Positions 12,184-22,003 are shown, counted from the first letter of the stretch. The stretch: 64,000 bases of DNA from a bacterium (GCA_024743115.1 JANSXC010000015.1:62001-126000); one strand, 5' to 3'. Program-made: numbers and translations. The notes: generated from the sequence alone by a model not told the origin.

Positions 12184-12578
12184 TGACGATGGCCAGTGAA
12201 AGAAGTGAAGAGCTGCGCGGCAGCATCCTGTTCTACCGCCGGGGTCTCGATCTCCTGCTCGGCCGACTGGTCCAGCAGGCGATCGAACTCGGCGCGCTCG
12301 AGGCCGAATACGGTCACCCTCATCGGGCCGCGAGGCGTCGTCTGTTCGACGACTGGCGGCTCGTCCGATCCGCGATGGCCGCCATCTGGCCCCATCGGGA
12401 GGCGTCCCAGCTGACCGCGATCGAGGAGCTGCTCGTCGGTTTCGAGCTCGCGGACGGCGGCGAACTGCCCGGTGATCGCATGCGAATGCGGGTCGCGTTC
12501 TACACCCTCTATGAGTTCTTCCTCGACGTTGCTGTCGAGATGGACACGATGATCCGACGAAGCGCGGAGACAGCATGA
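12183..12578 (+). CDS. Conserved-position hypothetical helical protein between rtcB and rtcA
   Basis: MTMASERSEELRGSILFYRRGL...; start overlaps rtcB stop (TGATG) and end overlaps rtcA start (ATGA). Does not resemble archease. Confidence 0.75.
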   Translation: MTMASERSEELRGSILFYRRGLDLLLGRLVQQAIELGALEAEYGHPHRAARRRLFDDWRLVRSAMAAIWPHREASQLTAIEELLVGFELADGGELPGDRMRMRVAFYTLYEFFLDVAVEMDTMIRRSAETA

Positions 12579-13597
12579 TCGTCATCGATGGCAGTGCAGG
12601 CGAAGGCGGCGGGCAGATCCTGCGCTCGGCGCTGACGCTGTCGGGTTGCACGGGGCAGCCGTTCGTGATCCGCAACATCCGCGGCGCGCGGCGGAAGCCG
12701 GGTTTGATGCGGCAGCACCTGACCTGCGTGCTCGCCGCGCAGCAGATCACCGACGCCGATGTGCTGGGTGCCGAGGTCGGATCGCAGATGCTGACGTTCC
12801 AGCCGAGTGGCAAACTTCGTGGCGGCCGCTACGAGTTCGCGATCGGCACGGCGGGCAGTACGACCCTCGTATTGCAGACGATCTGGCCGCTGCTGGCGCA
12901 GGCTTCCGAGGCGAGTACCGTGACGATCACTGGTGGGACGCACAACCCCGGTGCGCCGCCGTTCGAGTTCCTCGCGAGCTCGTTCGCCCCCGTGCTGCGG
13001 CGGCTCGGTATCGCGCTCGAAGTCGAGCTGGCGAGCATCGGCTTCGCGCCCGCGGGAGGCGGTCGGATCGTGGCGTCGGTCGCCCGCAGTGATGCGGCGA
13101 CCGGGCGCTTCGAATGGCTCGAGCGCGGCGATGTGATTTCGCGGCGGGCGACGGCCGTGCTCGCGAACCTCAGTGCGAACATCGGTCGGCGTGAACTCAA
13201 CGTTGTGCGCAAGAAACTCTGTTTCGGCGACGCGGAGCTCGAGCTGACGGAGCCCGAGCGGGTCGTCGGCCAGGGCAACGTGCTGACGATCGAGCATCGC
13301 TTCGCGACGGGTGTGCACGTCGCGACCGGTTTTGGTCGGATCGGCGTCACGGCCGAGCGCGTTGCCACGAACGCCGTGGGCGAGGTGCGGCGCTGGCTCG
13401 CGGCCGAGAACGCGCCGGTCGGCGAGCACCTGGCGGATCAGCTGCTGATGCCGCTGGCGCTTGCTGCCGGTGGCACGTTTCGAACGTGTGAACCGACCGA
13501 GCACACGCGCACGAATGCCGAGCTCGTCGAGCGCTTCACCGGTCGGTCCATCCGCATCGAGGGGGACGGTCCGTCGTGGCTCGTCGATGTGTCGTGA
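12575..13597 (+). CDS. rtcA: RNA 3'-terminal phosphate cyclase
   Basis: IDGSAGEGGGQILRSALTLS, GTAGSTTLVLQTIWP, PAGGGRI, GTFRTCEPTEHTRTNAELV. Confidence 0.95.
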   Translation: MIVIDGSAGEGGGQILRSALTLSGCTGQPFVIRNIRGARRKPGLMRQHLTCVLAAQQITDADVLGAEVGSQMLTFQPSGKLRGGRYEFAIGTAGSTTLVLQTIWPLLAQASEASTVTITGGTHNPGAPPFEFLASSFAPVLRRLGIALEVELASIGFAPAGGGRIVASVARSDAATGRFEWLERGDVISRRATAVLANLSANIGRRELNVVRKKLCFGDAELELTEPERVVGQGNVLTIEHRFATGVHVATGFGRIGVTAERVATNAVGEVRRWLAAENAPVGEHLADQLLMPLALAAGGTFRTCEPTEHTRTNAELVERFTGRSIRIEGDGPSWLVDVS

Positions 13598-14434
13598 TCA
13601 GTAGCGCAGCGTCGCCGTCACGAAGAAGTGGTCGCTGGGCCATCGCCCGTCGGCGTCGGGGGCAGTGAGGATCGCGGCGTCCACGGTCACGACGTCGTCC
13701 GTTGCGAGCACGTAGTCGATCTTGGCGCCGGTCGTCTTGCCGCGGAACCCGCCGAACGTGCCGACCGTCGTCGCGTCCGGATGGATGTCGCGGAACGTGT
13801 CGTGCAGCCCGGCAACGTCGAGAGCGAGAAGCGGCGGACTGTTCTCGCCCGTGTTCAGGTCGCCGAGCACGAGGTGGGGGCCAGGTGCAGACGCGACCCG
13901 TTGCGCCAGCAGTTGGGCGCTCTTTAGGCGTGCCTGCTTGCCGCGGTGATCGAAGTGCACGTTCCAGACGGTGAGTTCGCGACCGTGCGCGCGCGATCGT
14001 ACGCGAGCCCAGGTGCAGATCCGCGGCAGTGCGGCGTCCCAACCGACCGACGCTACGACCGCCGGCGTCTCGCTGAGCCAGAAGTCGCCGTGCTCCACAA
14101 TGTCGAATGCGCGCGAGTCGATGTAGAGCGCCGCGTGTTCGCCGCGATCGCCGCCGTCGCGTCCCACGCCGACCTGCCGATGATGCGGCAGGTGCTGCGC
14201 GAGGAACTCGAGCTGGAATGCGAGCGCCTCCTGCACCCCGAGAATCTCCGGGGCCTCGGCGACGATCGTGCTCGCGACCAGATCGCGTCGCAGCGGCCAC
14301 GCGTTGTCGCCGTCGCGCGCGGTGCCGTAGCGAATGTTCGCGCTCATTGCGTCGAAGTCGACGTGGCTCACGCAGCTGGTGCCGAGGAGCAGCAGCAGTC
14401 CGATCGTCGGCAGTTTGGTCCGGTTCGAGGGCAT
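13598..14434 (-). CDS. Endonuclease/exonuclease/phosphatase family protein (putative lipoprotein)
   Basis: SANIRYGTARDG, ILGVQEA, VWNVHFDHRG, LVLGDLNTGE, KIDYVLATDD, WPSDHFFVTATL. Confidence 0.88.
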   Translation of the reverse strand: MPSNRTKLPTIGLLLLLGTSCVSHVDFDAMSANIRYGTARDGDNAWPLRRDLVASTIVAEAPEILGVQEALAFQLEFLAQHLPHHRQVGVGRDGGDRGEHAALYIDSRAFDIVEHGDFWLSETPAVVASVGWDAALPRICTWARVRSRAHGRELTVWNVHFDHRGKQARLKSAQLLAQRVASAPGPHLVLGDLNTGENSPPLLALDVAGLHDTFRDIHPDATTVGTFGGFRGKTTGAKIDYVLATDDVVTVDAAILTAPDADGRWPSDHFFVTATLRY

Positions 14435-14476
14435 GGTGTCAGCGTAGCTGGTTCCCTACACTCGATCGTTGCCGCT

Positions 14477-15013
14477 ATGGAATCCGGACGAGGCGCGCCG
14501 AAGGACAACGAGTTGGCCGCGATGTTCGAGCGGTTGTACGGTCGGCTGCAGGCGCGGGCCGGGTCACTGCTCGCGGGCGAGCGGCGTGGGCATACGCTCG
14601 AACCCTCGGCGCTGCTGCACGAGGTCTACGTTCGCCTCGAGGGCAGCACCGGGCTGCACTGGCGCAGCCCGACACACTTCGAAGCGCTGACGGCACGAGT
14701 CATGCGCCAGGTGCTCGTCGATCACGCCAAATCGGCGGCGCGCCAGAAGCGGGGTGGTGGGGCGACGCGGGTTACGCTCGCGGAGACGCTGGTCGCGGGC
14801 GATGCCGGGCTGGAGATCGAACTCCTCGCGTTGCACGAAGCACTCGAGCGGCTCGCGGCCAAGGACTCGCGCGCTGCTGACGTGCTCGAGCTGCGGCTGT
14901 TCTCGTCGATGACGGTGCGCGAGGTCGCGACCGCGCTCGAACTTTCGTACGACGAAGCCAAGAACGACTGGCTCTACGCCCGCGCGTGGATCGCGCGTGA
15001 GCTCCGGCGATGA
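14477..15013 (+). CDS. ECF-type RNA polymerase sigma factor
   Basis: LEPSALLHEVYVRL...FEALTARVMRQVLVDHAKSAARQKRGGG...VLELRLFSSMTVREVATALELS; start set at MESGRG. Confidence 0.88.
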   Translation: MESGRGAPKDNELAAMFERLYGRLQARAGSLLAGERRGHTLEPSALLHEVYVRLEGSTGLHWRSPTHFEALTARVMRQVLVDHAKSAARQKRGGGATRVTLAETLVAGDAGLEIELLALHEALERLAAKDSRAADVLELRLFSSMTVREVATALELSYDEAKNDWLYARAWIARELRR

Positions 15014-17136
15014 GCGCTTCGCGTCCGTCGGCGAAAGAGGTCTTCCTGGCAGCGCGGGAGCGATCGGAGGCTGAGCGCGAGACCGTCGTCCATGCCGCGT
15101 GTGGCGGCGATGCGGAGCTTGCGGCGGAGGTGTTCGAGCTGTTGGCCTTCGATGAGTCGTTCGAAGGTGGTGACAATGCTCTCGGCATGGAGGTCCGTGA
15201 CCCCCTGATCGGGGAGCAGATCGGCGGCTTCCGGATCGAGGCGGGTCTGGGCAGCGGCGGGATGGGCACCGTCTACGTCGCGACTCAGCAGCAACCGAAG
15301 AGGCGGGTCGCGCTCAAGATCCTGCGTCGGATGGCCAATACGCCGATCGTCCGGCGGCGGTTCCAGAACGAGTCCGACCTGCTTGCCCGGCTGTCGCATC
15401 CGGCGATTGCGCAGGTCTTCGAAGCCGGCACGCTTGAGACCCATGGCGACGCGGTGCCGTTCATCGCGATGGAGCTCGTGGTCGACGCCTTGCCCATCAA
15501 CGAGTACTCCGACCGGCGGCGTCTGTCGATTCGTGAGCGGATGGCGCTGCTGGCGACGGTTTGCGACGCCGTGCAGCACGGTCATCAAAAGGGCGTGATC
15601 CACCGCGATCTCAAGCCCGATAACATCCTCGTCGATCGCGATGGCGCCGCGAAGTTGATCGACTTCGGCATCGCGCGCGTGATCGATACCGGGACGTTGC
15701 TCGATACGCTGCAGACGGCACCCGGCCAATTGCTCGGGACCGTGGCCTACATGTGTCCCGAGCAGCTCGGTGGCAGCGGTGACGATCTCGACGTGCGAGG
15801 TGACGTCTACTCGCTGGGGGTCGTGGCCTACGAACTCGTGACCGGGCGGTTGCCGATCGATCCGGTGGGGGACTCGTGGGTCGAATCGCTCAGCCGGATC
15901 GCGCGTGAAGAACCCGCACCCGCCAGTTCTCACGGCGCCCACATCCCTGCGATTCTCGATCCGATCCTCGCGCGTGCACTGGCCAAGTCCCGGGAGCGGC
16001 GGTACGAGTCGGCCGCCGCGTTCGGCAGTGACTTGCGAGCGATGGTTGCCGGCCGCCCCGTCGTGGCGAAAGCGCCGGGGCCTCTGCAGCGCGGCGCGCT
16101 CTGGGTCGCCGATCATCCGTTGGCCGCGACCGTCGCGCTCTGCCTGCTGCTCGTTCTGACCGTTGCGGTTTCGCTGTGGTCGGTCGCGAGCTACTACGCG
16201 ATGACGCCGTTCGCGCTGCGATACGATCCGAACGCGCGCAGCGTACTGCTCGAATCGCGGTCCGGTGCCGAACTGTTCCGTTGGTCCGACCGCATCGCCG
16301 GTGATGCACACCTGGTTCGGCTCGGGCCGAGCGGTCGACGGTTTGCACTGCTGCAGTCGTCACCGTTCGATCCCGGTGGCCGATCGATCGGTCAGGTGAG
16401 CTGCTATCCGATCGATCCCCCGTCCGCGCACCCGTTGTGGACGACGGCGGTCGAACTCGAGCCGCTCGAGTCCAAGATGCAGCAAAACCCGCAGTGGGCG
16501 CTCGCGACCGAGATCGTCGAGCCAATGGATGTCTTCGAAGAACTCGCGGGCGACGAACTGCTCGTGGTCCAGCGGCTGGTGCCGGGCGATTTCGTCACGA
16601 TCCGGGTGTTCGATGGCGAGGGGCGGCTGCGTTTCGCGACGTATCATCGGGGCGGCGTCAATTCCGTGACCCGGATCCCCGGGTCCCCGCAGCTCGTGTT
16701 CACCGCGTTGCACTCGGAGAACACGTGGCGGGAGCTCGGTCACGACGGCGGCGACTATCCGGTCGTGGTGTTCGCGATCCAGCCCCGCGATGGTCATCGC
16801 GGCCCGCCAGCTGGCCTCGCCGAGAACCGGCAGGTGAAGGACCCGACCGTGAGCTGGTATCGCTGGTTCGGCCCGACGGCGGTCCTGGCCGGCGCGCCGG
16901 CATTGCGTGGCGCGGTCAATCCGGCGCTCGGTCGCGATCGGGCCGGGCGGTTCGAGCTCAAGATCGTGCTTGCGGATACCGGGCCGACGCATCGGTGCCT
17001 GGTCTCCTGGCTGGTCGATGGTGCCGGCGAGCAGCTGCACTGCTACCCCTATGATGTCTACAAGTCGGGTCGCATCGAGGGCTTGCCGCCGATTGCCGAG
17101 GGTCGCTTGTTGCCGCTGGCCGACCTGCCGCGGTGA
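15010..17136 (+). CDS. Membrane Ser/Thr protein kinase with extracytoplasmic C-terminal domain
   Basis: GSGGMGTVYVA, VALKIL, HRDLKPDNILVD, IDFGIARV, TM near aa 370; 4-bp overlap with sigma factor gene. Confidence 0.92.
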   Translation: MSASRPSAKEVFLAARERSEAERETVVHAACGGDAELAAEVFELLAFDESFEGGDNALGMEVRDPLIGEQIGGFRIEAGLGSGGMGTVYVATQQQPKRRVALKILRRMANTPIVRRRFQNESDLLARLSHPAIAQVFEAGTLETHGDAVPFIAMELVVDALPINEYSDRRRLSIRERMALLATVCDAVQHGHQKGVIHRDLKPDNILVDRDGAAKLIDFGIARVIDTGTLLDTLQTAPGQLLGTVAYMCPEQLGGSGDDLDVRGDVYSLGVVAYELVTGRLPIDPVGDSWVESLSRIAREEPAPASSHGAHIPAILDPILARALAKSRERRYESAAAFGSDLRAMVAGRPVVAKAPGPLQRGALWVADHPLAATVALCLLLVLTVAVSLWSVASYYAMTPFALRYDPNARSVLLESRSGAELFRWSDRIAGDAHLVRLGPSGRRFALLQSSPFDPGGRSIGQVSCYPIDPPSAHPLWTTAVELEPLESKMQQNPQWALATEIVEPMDVFEELAGDELLVVQRLVPGDFVTIRVFDGEGRLRFATYHRGGVNSVTRIPGSPQLVFTALHSENTWRELGHDGGDYPVVVFAIQPRDGHRGPPAGLAENRQVKDPTVSWYRWFGPTAVLAGAPALRGAVNPALGRDRAGRFELKIVLADTGPTHRCLVSWLVDGAGEQLHCYPYDVYKSGRIEGLPPIAEGRLLPLADLPR

Positions 17137-17225
17137 ACTGCGGATCTTTCTCGATTTCCGGCCCCATCGGGCCTGCCGATGTCGCGTCGCTCATGGGTGC
17201 CTTTGCCCTCTGACTCGCGACCGAC

Positions 17226-18380
17226 ATGAACCAACACCTTCCCGCTCTCTCTCGCTGCTCGGCTGGCCGTACGGCATCGCTGGCAATTCTGATCGCTCTC
17301 GGCTTCGCCTCTGCCGGAGTCTCGCAGACCCCGGTGCAGTTCGGGGATGCGGCGCGCATTGCCAACATCACGAGCCCCAACCAGAGCGATACCTACTTCT
17401 TCTCCGGTACGCAGGGCGACACGCTGCGGGTTACGTTCAGCAGCCAGAATTCGGGGTATCCGAGCTACTCCTACTACCACCAGCTCGAGGTGCGGCAGGG
17501 CACGACCGTGATCGGCAACGCGATTGCCGGGCTCGGAACGGAGACCGTGTCCCTGCCGAGCACCGGCTACTACACGCTGCACGTTCGCGCGCAGAACAAC
17601 CAGTCCACCGGTTGGTACGGATTCAAGATCGATCGCGTGAACGACCCGATCGGTGCCGATCGGATGGCGCTCGATTGGAATCTCGAAGGTTCGTTGACGA
17701 GCGTGGCCGACTTCGCGACCTATCGCATTCGAGCCGTGGCGGGCAGTCAGGCGCAGTTGACGTTCACGAGCCAGAACAGCGGCTATCCGAGCTACACCTA
17801 CTACCACTATGCCGAATTGCTCGCTGACGACGGCACGCAGGTCGCCGTAGTGCAGGGTGACGGTTCGGCGCCCGTCACGTTTACGGAGACCGGCGTCTAC
17901 ACGCTGTTCGTCGCCGCCCGGAACTGGCAGAGCGCTGGCTGGTACGCCGCCGCGCTCGAATGCCAGTCGTGGCCGGTCGTGGCTTGCGACGATGTCGCGC
18001 ACAGCAGCAACTACGGCGAAGGGCTGGCCGGAACCAACGGCGTGCCGACCCTGACGACCGCGGCGCCGCCGCAGGTTGGAGCGCTGCTCGATGTCCAGGT
18101 CGGTAACTCCGCCGGGCAAACGACCACGGCGTTGCTGCTCATTGGCCTGAGCTCCGCCAACGATCCCCTGGCCGGTTACGGGGGCACGATCCTCGTCGCC
18201 AACCCGAGCCTGACCGTGCTTTCCGGGATGCCATCCTCGGGCAGCAGCCTGCAGTTCCCGCTCCCCAACGACTCGCTACTCCTGGGCCTCGGCTTCGCAG
18301 CCCAGAGCCTCGTCGTCGACGCGGGTGCCGCCAACGGGTTTGCGTTCTCGCGCGGCCTGCTCGTCCTGCTCGGCAACTGA
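17226..18380 (+). CDS. Secreted protein with two PPC-like beta domains and C-terminal module
   Basis: Signal peptide; duplicated SQNSGYPSYSYYHQLE / SQNSGYPSYTYYHYAE. Confidence 0.8.
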   Translation: MNQHLPALSRCSAGRTASLAILIALGFASAGVSQTPVQFGDAARIANITSPNQSDTYFFSGTQGDTLRVTFSSQNSGYPSYSYYHQLEVRQGTTVIGNAIAGLGTETVSLPSTGYYTLHVRAQNNQSTGWYGFKIDRVNDPIGADRMALDWNLEGSLTSVADFATYRIRAVAGSQAQLTFTSQNSGYPSYTYYHYAELLADDGTQVAVVQGDGSAPVTFTETGVYTLFVAARNWQSAGWYAAALECQSWPVVACDDVAHSSNYGEGLAGTNGVPTLTTAAPPQVGALLDVQVGNSAGQTTTALLLIGLSSANDPLAGYGGTILVANPSLTVLSGMPSSGSSLQFPLPNDSLLLGLGFAAQSLVVDAGAANGFAFSRGLLVLLGN

Positions 18381-18413
18381 GTCGCGGCGCGGCGAGCGCG
18401 TCGGTTTTGGGGC

Positions 18414-18442
18414 CGGGAGGCGCGTTGCTTCGGCGCCTCCCG
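18414..18442. promoter_or_regulatory. 10-bp perfect hairpin upstream of DUF4287 gene (terminator or leader structure)
   Basis: cgggaggcgc-gttgcttcg-gcgcctcccg, ends 17 nt before the ATG at 18460. Confidence 0.45.
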
Positions 18443-18459
18443 TAGGCTGGCGTTCCATC

Positions 18460-19023
18460 ATGAAGAACGCCGATGACGCCACCGCGACCATGATCGCGAA
18501 CCTGAAGGAGAAGACCGGTAAGACGCTCACGCAGTGGTTCGCCGTCGTGAAGAAGAGCAAGCTCGGTAAGCACGGCGAGATCGTGAAGCACCTCAAGGGC
18601 GATCACGGCATGACGCACGGCTATGCCAATCTCGTCGCGCATCAGGCCCTCGGTTCGGCCGCGGCGACGCTGAAAGAGACGACCGACCTGGTAGCGACGC
18701 AGTACTCCGGCAAGAAGGCTGGGCTGCGCCCGATCTACGATTCTCTGGTCAAGAAGATCGAGAAGCTGGGCAAGGACGTCGAGCTGTCGCCCAAGAAGGC
18801 CTACGTGAGTCTGCGGCGCAGCAAGCAGTTTGGCCTCGTTCAGCCCTCGACTGCGACGCGCGTCGATCTCGGTCTCAACATCAAGGGCAAGAAGCCGGAT
18901 GGCCGTCTCGAGGCCTCGGGCAGCTTCAATTCGATGTGCACGCACCGAGTTCGGATCGAGTCGGTCAAGGACATCGACAAGGAGGTCGTGGGCTGGTTGA
19001 AGGAGGCCTATGAGCTGGCGTGA
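18460..19023 (+). CDS. DUF4287/DUF5655-domain protein
   Basis: MIANLKEKTGKTLTQWFAVVKKS...HLKGDHGMTHGYANLVAH then DUF5655-like SPKKAYVSLRRSKQFGLVQPST. Confidence 0.8.
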   Translation: MKNADDATATMIANLKEKTGKTLTQWFAVVKKSKLGKHGEIVKHLKGDHGMTHGYANLVAHQALGSAAATLKETTDLVATQYSGKKAGLRPIYDSLVKKIEKLGKDVELSPKKAYVSLRRSKQFGLVQPSTATRVDLGLNIKGKKPDGRLEASGSFNSMCTHRVRIESVKDIDKEVVGWLKEAYELA

Positions 19024-19664
19024 TCTTGCCGCGCCGCGTGTCGGGCCTCGGGTGTCGGAAACCGGCGGAGGAAGAACTGCGCGAATGGTCCGACGCTGAG
19101 CGCGAACCACGCCGTGCCGAGGCCGATCGATCCGCCGAGCAGCATGCCGATGAGCAGGACCGTGACTTCGATCGCGGTGCGGACCTTCCAGGTCGTGAAG
19201 CCGCGTTTGCTCAGGCCCGTCATGATCCCGTCCCGTGGCCCGGGGCCGAGGCCGCCGCCGATGTAGAGGCCCGAGGCCAGACCGACGATCAGTGGGCCGA
19301 GTGCACACAATGTGATTCGGGCGGCGAGGCTCTCGGGGCGGTCGAGCCAGGTCATCGTGGTGTCGACGGCGACCCCGATGAGGATCGCGTTGAGCAGGGT
19401 GCCGAGTCCAACCTGTTCGCGCAGCGGCACGAACGCCGCGACGATCGCGATGCCAACGATGATGATCACCGTGCCGAGGCTCAGGTCCATGGTCTGTGCC
19501 AGGCCCTGGTGGAACACGTCCCATGGCGGCACCCCGAGATCGGCCTGGACCATGAGCGCGATGCCGGTGCCGAACAGCCAGAGGCCCGCGATCACCTGTG
19601 GCAGCCGGCGCAGGGTCTCGCGCCACGGCAGCACGAGGAGGAGCGGTTTGCGTTGGCTTGTCAC
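19008..19664 (-). CDS. YczE/YitT-like integral membrane protein
   Basis: ADLGVPPWDVFHQGL...GLGPGPRDGIMTGL...GGSIGLGTAW; likely GTG start just after the sulfatase stop. Confidence 0.75.
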   Translation of the reverse strand: MTSQRKPLLLVLPWRETLRRLPQVIAGLWLFGTGIALMVQADLGVPPWDVFHQGLAQTMDLSLGTVIIIVGIAIVAAFVPLREQVGLGTLLNAILIGVAVDTTMTWLDRPESLAARITLCALGPLIVGLASGLYIGGGLGPGPRDGIMTGLSKRGFTTWKVRTAIEVTVLLIGMLLGGSIGLGTAWFALSVGPFAQFFLRRFPTPEARHAARQDHASS

Positions 19665-19677
19665 GGCGTGGCTGTGG

Positions 19678-21096
19678 CTAACGGGGTCGCCGCACGGTGG
19701 CCCGGATGCGTTCGAGGCGCGCGACGACCTTCGGATGTCGAAGCCAGAGGTTGTTCGTTTCGCCGGGGTCGGCTTCGAGGTCGTAGAGCTGGCCACGTGG
19801 ACCGTTCTGTTCGGGCTCGACGCGTCGCGGATTCGAGAAGCCGCCCGAACCGAGATGGCTGATGAGCTTCCACTTGCCCTCGCGCACGACGGCGGCGTTG
19901 CTCTTGAGCACGGTGTGTTGTCGTGAATTCTTCGCGTTCGGGTCACGCAGCACGGGCAGCAGGCTGTGGCTGTCCTCGCCCGCGCCTTCGGGAAGAGGCT
20001 GGCGGCACACATCCGCGCACGTGGCGAGCAGGTCCGTGAAGCAGATCGTCGCACGGGCCGTCGTGGCCGCCGGGACCACCCCGGGCCAGCGCACGACGAA
20101 CGGCATGCGGTGACCTCCTTCCCAGCTGTCGCTCTTCATGCCGCGCCATGGGCCGGTCGAGGAGTGCCCGAGGCGTGCGACGTCATGTGGATACCACACC
20201 GGCCCGTTGTCCGAAGTGAAGACGACGAGTGTGTCTTCCGCCTGGCCGTTGCGTTCGAGCGCGGCGAGCAACCGACCGATCTCGTCGTCGACCTGGGTGA
20301 CGAAGTCGCCATACATCGCCGCGTCGCTTCGGCCCTCGGCCGCCGCGTTCGGCAGCCAAGGCGTGTGCGGCGCGGCGAGCGCGACATACAGGAAGAACCG
20401 CTCGTCGCTGTCGCGCTGAGAATCGAGGAACGCCGCAGCCTCGCGGCCGAATCGTGGCAGGACGTCTGCGTGGTCGAAATCGGGCGCGATTTTGCCCGCC
20501 CGCCAAAACGCCCCTTGGATCGTGGACCATCCCGGTGAGTTGTTGGTCGCGACGTTGCCCGTCGGTGGCGCCACCGGTTCGCGGCCGCGGATGTAGTAGT
20601 AGGGCGGAATGTCGAGCGAGGCGTGGATGCCGAAGAACTCGTCGAAGCCGCGATCGAGGGGGCCGCCACGTAGCGCCTCACCGGCAGGGCTGGGGCCACC
20701 GTCGAAGCCGAGGTGCCACTTGCCGACCATCGCGGTCGCATAGCCCTGATCGCGCAGGAACGATGCGAGTGTGACCTGCTCCGGCCCGATGATCGCGCGC
20801 TGGCCGACCGGGAACCGTCCGATTCGTGCGGGGTAACGTCCAGTCAGGAGCCCGTAGCGCGACGGCACACACCACGCACCCGGCGAGTGCGCATCGACGA
20901 ATCGCATGCCCTCGGCCGCGATTCGGTCGATGTGAGGCGTCGGAATCTTCGAGTCCGGATTGAAGCAGCGCGGATCGCCGTAGCCCATGTCGTCGGCGAG
21001 GATCACGACGATGTTGGGCGGGCGGCGCAGATCCTCACGGGGTGTGGCGCAGGCCGCGATGAGCGTCAATGGGATCGCGATGACCAGGCGCCTCAT
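19678..21096 (-). CDS. Sulfatase (arylsulfatase family)
   Basis: NIVVILADDMGYGD, SPGAWCVPSRYGLLTGRYP (C-x-P-S-R formylglycine signature), GKWHLG, FTSDNGP. Confidence 0.93.
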   Translation of the reverse strand: MRRLVIAIPLTLIAACATPREDLRRPPNIVVILADDMGYGDPRCFNPDSKIPTPHIDRIAAEGMRFVDAHSPGAWCVPSRYGLLTGRYPARIGRFPVGQRAIIGPEQVTLASFLRDQGYATAMVGKWHLGFDGGPSPAGEALRGGPLDRGFDEFFGIHASLDIPPYYYIRGREPVAPPTGNVATNNSPGWSTIQGAFWRAGKIAPDFDHADVLPRFGREAAAFLDSQRDSDERFFLYVALAAPHTPWLPNAAAEGRSDAAMYGDFVTQVDDEIGRLLAALERNGQAEDTLVVFTSDNGPVWYPHDVARLGHSSTGPWRGMKSDSWEGGHRMPFVVRWPGVVPAATTARATICFTDLLATCADVCRQPLPEGAGEDSHSLLPVLRDPNAKNSRQHTVLKSNAAVVREGKWKLISHLGSGGFSNPRRVEPEQNGPRGQLYDLEADPGETNNLWLRHPKVVARLERIRATVRRPR

Positions 21097-21177
21097 GTTG
21101 CACTGGTGTAGCGGCTCGATCGCGGCACGCCTACGAATAGTCGTTGTGCGTCGCTCGCAGCGGCTGCCGGCGGCTGC

Positions 21178-21852
21178 TCAGAAGCAGGCGCCGAAGCCGA
21201 GGCCGTAGAAGAACGAGCCGTTCTCGAACGCGTTGTCGATCCGATCCGACGAGCGGAACGTGAAGCCATACTCGGCGCCGAGCTGCAGGAACACGTCGGG
21301 CTTGATGAAGTACTTGATGCCGAGTTCGGGGCCGGCCGTCATCGTCTCGGTCACCGAGTCGCCGTAGATGTAGCCGATGTTGATGCCGAGGTAGGGGGTC
21401 ACCTGCGGTACGACGTTGGCTTGCGGGAAGTGATAGTCCGCGACGAGTCGGGTCGCGCCGTCCCAGAGATCGTTGCCGTCCGCTGCGGCCTTGTTCGCGG
21501 AGACGTTCTGGCGCACCGCGAGCAGCAGGCGCTCGGTGACGTAGTAGCCGACCGAGCCGGCGAGCTGACCGCTCCCGGCGCGAAATCGTTCGTCGCTCGT
21601 GCCCGCGCCTTGCATGGTGATCTCGAGCCGGCTCTTGGTGTTCCGACGGTTCTCGGGGCGGATCACCGACGAGCCCTGCGGGGTGGGGCGAACAGGTTCT
21701 GGGGCACTGGAGCGTGACCCTGGCGCGGGCGCCGGACTGTCGGCAACGAGGTCGCTCCAGGCAACGGTCGCCGGCTGCGGCGCGCGACTGGCGCACGCCG
21801 TCAGTCCGGCGGCGAGGACGTAGAGCGAGCGCCTGACGAAGCGAGATTTCAT
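21178..21852 (-). CDS. Outer-membrane beta-barrel-like protein
   Basis: Start MKSRFVRRSLYVLAAGLTAC; C-terminal YLGINIGYIYG...GPELGIKYFI...YGLGFGACF alternating pattern. Confidence 0.65.
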   Translation of the reverse strand: MKSRFVRRSLYVLAAGLTACASRAPQPATVAWSDLVADSPAPAPGSRSSAPEPVRPTPQGSSVIRPENRRNTKSRLEITMQGAGTSDERFRAGSGQLAGSVGYYVTERLLLAVRQNVSANKAAADGNDLWDGATRLVADYHFPQANVVPQVTPYLGINIGYIYGDSVTETMTAGPELGIKYFIKPDVFLQLGAEYGFTFRSSDRIDNAFENGSFFYGLGFGACF

Positions 21853-22003
21853 GGCGTCACACCACAGCGTCTCGCGGGCCGGAGGCAAGCATCGAACGCG
21901 GCTTACTTCGCGGCCTACACTCGCCTTTCGGGCGGTCGGAATGCCGACTCCCGAGCGACCGGGCTGCGCTCTGCCCTCAGACCCGGTCGCTGCGGTCGCG
22001 CCA

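Noticed and set aside
12183-12578. Archease as identity of the ORF between rtcB and rtcA
   Set aside because: Lacks the archease HTADI/GxRGxGxxLEEAFE pattern; looks all-helical.
11236-12813. 525-aa minus-strand ORF
   Set aside because: Antisense to rtcB and its coupled ORF, which are clearly real; Arg-rich shadow ORF.
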